Position numbers and translations under genes: made by a program
Shown here: positions 59,684 to 64,000 of the stretch, one piece after another
Layout: every line of letters starts with the position of its first letter
Position numbering within the stretch: position 1 is the stretch's first letter
Notes under the pieces: generated by a model
Seen by the model: only the letters and a program-made list of their open reading frames with translations
Databases searched by the model: none
What the model was told of the DNA's origin: nothing
Source of the DNA: CBFHSF01 sp965658445
GTDB taxonomy: Bacteria > Bacteroidota > Bacteroidia > Flavobacteriales > Schleiferiaceae
Direction: 5' to 3'
Length of the DNA stretch: 64,000 bases
Assembly (NCBI GenBank): GCA_965658445.1
Contig: CBFHSF010000014.1
Location: 11,056-75,055 of the forward strand

Positions 59684-61630
59684 TTAGTCGAGAATTTTAG
59701 TCCTGGGAAGTAAGGCCCGGAGAACTAAGAAACACATCAGCATGGTGATTAAACTGATGGCTCCGCTTTGGGGTTCCCCAAACAAAAAATACCCTAGTCC
59801 AAAAAGAGCACTGTAAACAAACACGACCCCGGACACCCAACACAGAAGAAGGTGGAGCAATCTTCTGGATGGATTGTCTGGGGTTTTTTCATTTCCGGAT
59901 GCCTGCATTCGCTGGTGAACCGGTCCCCAAAATCCGTCAGGTCTTACCTTTTTGAAAAAGGCGTTCAAGGTTTCTTCATTTGTTGGACGCGTCAATAGCA
60001 TGGTTATGATCCAGGTAACCGTCGTAAATCCGACCGTAAAAAAGAAACTGTTTGGGAACTCCCATCCCAATCCAAAATGGCTAAGGGCATAAGCGACAAA
60101 GGGAGCTATGGTAGCGGCCAATTCTGCCCATGCATTGATTCTCCAATAGTACCATCTAAGGATGAGTACCAATCCCAAACCGGCGCCACATTCCATTAAG
60201 AATTTCCAGACCCCAGAAATACTTTGAATCTGGGTACTCACGGCCAATCCTACAATCATTACTATGAAAGTAGTTACTCGAGATACGGCTACCAGTTTCT
60301 TTTCTGAACTATCTGGAGCCACAAATCGCTTGTAAAAATCGTTGACCAGGTAACTGGCTCCCCAATTGAGTTGCGTAGATATCGTACTCATGTAGGCGGC
60401 AAAAAAAGCAATGAGTAACAAGCCACGCCACCCCTCGGGCAAGAAGTTTTTCATGGCAAATACATATCCATATCTGGGGTCTTGTGCAAAAGTCATGGAC
60501 TCCGAGTGTTCCGGATCTGACTTTAAGGCATTGTATTCATTGAGTTTCAGCGCAAATTCATCTTGAGAAATGGCCATGGTCGCAGGGTCGTAGGTCTGCT
60601 CTTCAAGCGCTGACCAGGTGACACCGGTGCTTTCCACCCATTGTTCAAAGGCTCTTACTTCGGGATCAGCAATCTGCGGAGAATACAAAACCACGGCGGC
60701 AAGACCCACCAAAATCCATGGCCACGGACGCAATGCATAATGCGCCACCTGGAAAAATAGGGTTGAATATACAGCGTGCTTTTCATTTTTTGCAGACATC
60801 ATGCGCTGGGCTACATACCCTCCTCCACCGGGCTCGGCTCCAGGGTACCATGAGGCCCACCAAACCACTCCAAAGAAGGCAAAGAAACTCGCCAAACCAA
60901 TGGTCAGGTAATCCCCAGAAGCAGCGTCTGTTGTAATTCTAGGAAGGAACTCCATAGAGCCTTCCGGCAAGGCCTTGATCATGTTGTCTAGGCCACCTAC
61001 TTCTTCCGAATTGACCACAAAGAGTGCCAAGGCAATGCTGCCCGTCATGGCAATAAAGAATTGAACCACATCGGTGGCAACCACTCCCAACAGTCCAGAT
61101 ACTGCGGAGTAGAAAGCTACTAACAACATGGCTCCTGCCGTTATCCAAAATGCGGTGGTATACGGCACGTCAAAGAACCCTTCCAAAAGAGTAATCATGG
61201 CCAAGTTTACCCATCCAATGATGAGGACGTTCATAAAGAGACCGAGGTAAATACTTTTAAATCCTCTGAGAAAAGCCGCGGCAGGACCTGAATATCGCAT
61301 CTCGATAAACTCTACTTCCGTGAGAACACCTGAGCGTCTCCAGAGGTGGCTGAAGAAGAACACCGTGAGCATTCCTCCGGCGAGTAAATTCCACCACAAC
61401 CAGTTTCCAGAGATCCCGTGATTGGCGACGAGCTCGGTAACAGCCAAAGGCGTATCCGCCGCAAAAGTGGTAGCAACCATTGAAATCCCCGCGACGTACC
61501 ACGGCAAATTTCTACCGCCCAAGAAAAAGTCCGTTAAACTGTTTCCCGCATTTCTAGAAACGCTGAGTCCAACGGCTACCATACCTATTAGGGCAATGGC
61601 CATTACCCACCAATCGATACCTGAAAGCAT
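59684..61630 (-). CDS. Sodium:solute symporter family protein
   Basis: The 648-residue transporter has about 13 to 15 membrane helices. The ATG at 61628-61630 starts MLSGIDWWVMAIALIG, close to the usual SSS N-terminus. FFLGGRNLPWYVAGISMVAT with TTFAADTPLAV corresponds to the sodium-binding TM1 region of SLC5 proteins, and FFAAYMSTISTQLNWGASYL is the conserved TM8 region with the Ser/Thr sodium ligands. An extended hydrophilic loop (about residues 335-395) separates two halves. The solute cannot be predicted. Confidence 0.93.
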   Translation of the reverse strand: MLSGIDWWVMAIALIGMVAVGLSVSRNAGNSLTDFFLGGRNLPWYVAGISMVATTFAADTPLAVTELVANHGISGNWLWWNLLAGGMLTVFFFSHLWRRSGVLTEVEFIEMRYSGPAAAFLRGFKSIYLGLFMNVLIIGWVNLAMITLLEGFFDVPYTTAFWITAGAMLLVAFYSAVSGLLGVVATDVVQFFIAMTGSIALALFVVNSEEVGGLDNMIKALPEGSMEFLPRITTDAASGDYLTIGLASFFAFFGVVWWASWYPGAEPGGGGYVAQRMMSAKNEKHAVYSTLFFQVAHYALRPWPWILVGLAAVVLYSPQIADPEVRAFEQWVESTGVTWSALEEQTYDPATMAISQDEFALKLNEYNALKSDPEHSESMTFAQDPRYGYVFAMKNFLPEGWRGLLLIAFFAAYMSTISTQLNWGASYLVNDFYKRFVAPDSSEKKLVAVSRVTTFIVMIVGLAVSTQIQSISGVWKFLMECGAGLGLVLILRWYYWRINAWAELAATIAPFVAYALSHFGLGWEFPNSFFFTVGFTTVTWIITMLLTRPTNEETLNAFFKKVRPDGFWGPVHQRMQASGNEKTPDNPSRRLLHLLLCWVSGVVFVYSALFGLGYFLFGEPQSGAISLITMLMCFLVLRALLPRTKILD

Positions 61631-61809
61631 AAAAAAAGTTTTTTGAAAAGATACCTCAAAGTAAACCTCTGCAACCTCAGCCTCTTTGAAAGTTACCAAC
61701 AGATTGATTACCTTTCTACAGCAAACCCGGTAGAAAATTGACGAACAAAATCCCTTAAAATTTCGTTGCTTTCTGCATTACACGTGAAATACACTTAAAA
61801 TATCATCGC

Positions 61810-62427
61810 ATGAAACTAGTTTGGAAAATAGCCCTTAGCGTTGCGGTTGGAGTCTTTGCTTGGGCCTTTAAAAATGAAGGAATCTCCTTGGGGGATAAAG
61901 CTCCACTTCAAGATGTAAAAATGGAAGACATCAGCGGTTCTTCTATGAGCTTAGCAGATCTAAAAAAAGAAAATGGCCTCTTGGTGATTTTCTCTTGTAA
62001 TACCTGTCCCTTTGTAATTGGAACCGAAGACGTGTATCCCTTTTTGGGAACGCTTTCGGAAAGAAACAACATCGGTATGGTATTGGTCAACTCTAATGAG
62101 GCCAAGAGACCTGGGGACGATGAGATGGGTGCCATGCAAACTCACGCTGCAGATAAAAACTACAACACTCCCTACGTGATTGACAAGGATCACCAATTGG
62201 CGGATGCCTTTGGAGCCAACACCACGCCTCACGTTTACCTTTTTGACGGTGAAATGAACTTGGTATACACAGGAGCTATTGACGATAGATACGAGCAAAA
62301 ATCAAAAGAGCCTACGGTATTTTGGTTAAAAGATGCCATGATGGAATTGGCGGCAGGTCGATCTGGTGATATCAGCCCCAGCAAGACCAAAAACATCGGT
62401 TGTTCTATCAAGCGAGTGAAGAAATAA
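61810..62427 (+). CDS. Thioredoxin-like exported protein
   Basis: The 205-residue protein has an N-terminal signal or anchor (KIALSVAVGVFAWAF). The AhpC/TSA-like fold follows, with LGDKAPLQDVKMEDISG, the redox pair in VIFSCNTCPFVIGTED (CNTC) and the cis-Pro region FGANTTPHVYLFD. It probably acts in thiol redox chemistry outside the cytoplasm. A terminator follows at 62464-62490. Confidence 0.9.
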   Translation: MKLVWKIALSVAVGVFAWAFKNEGISLGDKAPLQDVKMEDISGSSMSLADLKKENGLLVIFSCNTCPFVIGTEDVYPFLGTLSERNNIGMVLVNSNEAKRPGDDEMGAMQTHAADKNYNTPYVIDKDHQLADAFGANTTPHVYLFDGEMNLVYTGAIDDRYEQKSKEPTVFWLKDAMMELAAGRSGDISPSKTKNIGCSIKRVKK

Positions 62428-62463
62428 GGGCCACGTATTGGCATCTATTTTATAAAGCTAAAG

Positions 62464-62490
62464 AAAGCGCTCTCCGGAGCGCTTTTTTCT
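62464..62490 (+). terminator. Intrinsic terminator after the thioredoxin-like gene
   Basis: AAAGCGCTC, loop TCCG, GAGCGCTTT, then a T-run. Confidence 0.9.
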
Positions 62491-62519
62491 TTTGATACGA
62501 GGCATAAATATTACCTTTG
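62491..62519 (+). promoter_or_regulatory. Promoter of purD (TTTG-N17-TACCTTTG)
   Basis: TTTG at 62491-62494 and the exact -7 element TACCTTTG at 62512-62519 are 17 bases apart, ending 23 bases before the purD ATG. Confidence 0.65.
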
Positions 62520-62542
62520 CCAAAATTTGAAATCATTTCATC

Positions 62543-63814
62543 ATGAATATTTTGGTATTGGGCTCTGGGGGTAGAGAACACGCCCTTTCTTGGAAAATCG
62601 CACAAAGTGAATTAACCGATGCATTGTACATCGCACCAGGAAATCCCGGAACCGCAAACGTGGGAACCAATGTAGACTTGTCTGTAAACGACTTTGACGG
62701 CATTGCCAAATTCTGTGTAGAAAACAAAATCGACACGGTAGTGGTAGGTCCTGAAGATCCCTTGGTGAACGGATTGCACGACCACTTGGCCAGCCTTCCC
62801 GAACTCTCAAATACCTACGTGATTGGCCCCAAAAAGGAGGCCGCGCAGTTGGAGGGCAGTAAGGACTACGCCAAAGAATTCATGATGAGACACGATATTC
62901 CCACCGCACAGTACCAAACCTTTACTGCCGACACCTTGGCAGAAGGGCAAGCCTTTTTGGAAACGCTTACTGCACCCTACGTGCTCAAAGCCGATGGATT
63001 GGCGGCCGGTAAGGGAGTTTTGATTTTGGACGACCTTCAGGAAGCCAAGGACGAACTCAAAAACATGTTGGTAGACGCCAAGTTTGGATCTGCTTCTCAC
63101 CGCGTGGTGATTGAAGAGTTTTTGGACGGTATTGAATTTTCAGTATTTGCCTTGACGGACGGAGTGGACTACATCGTTCTTCCCGAAGCCAAAGACTACA
63201 AGAGAATTGCCGAAGGAGACAAAGGGCTAAACACAGGAGGTATGGGAGCCGTTTCTCCCGTACCCTTTATGAACGAAGCGCTTTGGAACAAAGTAGAAAC
63301 CGAAATTGTAAAGCGCACCATTGATGGATTGGCCAAGGACAACATTCCCTACGTAGGCTTTGTGTTCTTTGGATTGATCAACGTAGCCGGTCAGCCCAAG
63401 GTCATTGAGTACAATGTAAGAATGGGTGATCCCGAAACGGAAGTGGTAATCCCTAGACTCAAAACGGATTTGACCTCTGTTTTCAAAGCCATGAAAGATG
63501 GAAAGCTTTCTGAGGTAAACGTTGAGTTTAAAGAGGAGTCAGCCACTACGGTCATGGTAGTTTCTGGCGGTTACCCAGAAGCCTACCCAAAGGGCAAGCG
63601 CATTACGGGATTGGAAAACGTAGAAGACACTGTTGTTTTCCACGCGGGGACAAAAATGGATGGTGATGATTTGGTAACCAGCGGCGGTCGTGTAATGGCT
63701 TTTACATCTTACGGAGAAACGAAAGAAAAAGCCCTCGAGAAATCGTACGCATCCATTGGCAAGGTTTGTTACGAAGGCATCTATTTTAGAAAGGACATCG
63801 GATTCGATTTGTAA
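62543..63814 (+). CDS. purD: Phosphoribosylamine-glycine ligase
   Basis: The 423-residue ATP-grasp enzyme joins glycine to phosphoribosylamine in purine synthesis. It has the N-terminal GSGGREHALSWKIAQS, VVGPEDPLVNGL, KADGLAAGKGVLI in the ATP-grasp region, LNTGGMGAVSP and EYNVRMGDPETEVV. All family motifs and the usual length are present. Confidence 0.97.
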   Translation: MNILVLGSGGREHALSWKIAQSELTDALYIAPGNPGTANVGTNVDLSVNDFDGIAKFCVENKIDTVVVGPEDPLVNGLHDHLASLPELSNTYVIGPKKEAAQLEGSKDYAKEFMMRHDIPTAQYQTFTADTLAEGQAFLETLTAPYVLKADGLAAGKGVLILDDLQEAKDELKNMLVDAKFGSASHRVVIEEFLDGIEFSVFALTDGVDYIVLPEAKDYKRIAEGDKGLNTGGMGAVSPVPFMNEALWNKVETEIVKRTIDGLAKDNIPYVGFVFFGLINVAGQPKVIEYNVRMGDPETEVVIPRLKTDLTSVFKAMKDGKLSEVNVEFKEESATTVMVVSGGYPEAYPKGKRITGLENVEDTVVFHAGTKMDGDDLVTSGGRVMAFTSYGETKEKALEKSYASIGKVCYEGIYFRKDIGFDL

Positions 63815-63886
63815 ACGCGAAGTCCGACGCTCTAACCCCAACGCATACAAAACGACGAGCGCAAAACGAAGTACACATAACAAGAG

Positions 63887-63918
63887 AAGGCCTGACCTCC
63901 GAGGAGATCAGGCCTTTT
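63887..63918 (+). terminator. Intrinsic terminator after purD
   Basis: AAGGCCTGA pairs with TCAGGCCTT around a CTCC/GGAG inner stem, followed by TTTT. No gene is seen in the remaining 63919-64000. Confidence 0.88.
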
Positions 63919-64000
63919 ATATTCGAATTGTTATACCAGTGTTTCGCTAGTGTTTGACTAGTAGTAGGTAGGGTCTAGTGTCCTAGGTTTTATTTCTCGC

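Overview
The window looks like chromosome of a Bacteroidota bacterium, most likely of the order Flavobacteriales. Four kinds of evidence support this. There is a MurF-alanine racemase fusion (20340-22796). There is a type IX secretion sorting domain on the protein at 12770-13603. The MoxR/Bat and SUF operons have the composition usual for this phylum. Several upstream regions carry the Bacteroidota-type promoter (TTG or TTTG near -33, TAnnTTTG near -7). No rRNA, tRNA, phage, transposase or CRISPR array was found. Genus and species cannot be told from the sequence. Two short runs of N (27578-27675 and 29671-29766) interrupt the assembly.

Layout. 1-7009 (minus): a TonB-dependent receptor followed by a very large exported protein that runs off the left edge. 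7232-11032 (plus): a Rieske-like lipoprotein, a PLP decarboxylase, an M20 peptidase and an Mpo1-like membrane protein. 11032-11476: a gene-free stretch of degenerate seven-base tandem repeats. 11481-18802: glutaryl-CoA dehydrogenase (minus), then a T9SS cargo protein, a DUF4271 protein with uroporphyrinogen-III synthase, an ABC-F ATPase, a bestrophin-like channel and a LolD/MacB-type ATPase. 18825-25355: a conserved hypothetical protein, thymidine kinase, MurF-Alr, and two O-antigen-ligase-like proteins whose 3' ends overlap head-on. 25357-35300 (minus): a long, tightly coupled run moxR, DUF58, a BatD-like membrane protein, batA, batB, batC, batD, a gapped small gene, rnpA and ctpA. 35419-41062 (minus): a DUF481 porin-like protein, BipA/TypA and an S46 dipeptidyl-peptidase.

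41171-49599 (minus) is the iron-sulfur cluster assembly region. SufA-like, SufB, SufC and SufD form one unit, closed by a clear hairpin terminator. SufS, SufE and a SufT/DUF59 protein follow, then an HMG-CoA synthase family enzyme and a DUF2480 protein. A promoter with a perfect inverted repeat just downstream sits in front of sufA. The 600-base gap between this operon and the next gene is rich in inverted repeats. 50200-52118 holds three consecutive small lipoproteins of unknown function and is the best candidate here for an undescribed gene set. The rest is mostly housekeeping: DinB-like, Crp/Fnr regulator, LepA, acyl-CoA carboxylase beta subunit, GNAT, acetoacetate-decarboxylase-like protein plus SDR, a Na+/solute symporter, a thioredoxin-like protein and PurD.

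Most of the window is ordinary core genome. The least explained items are the seven-base-phased repeats (11032-11476 and 53472-53565), the three-lipoprotein cassette, the SUF control region with its palindromes, and a possible structured RNA ending in a strong terminator at 38726.
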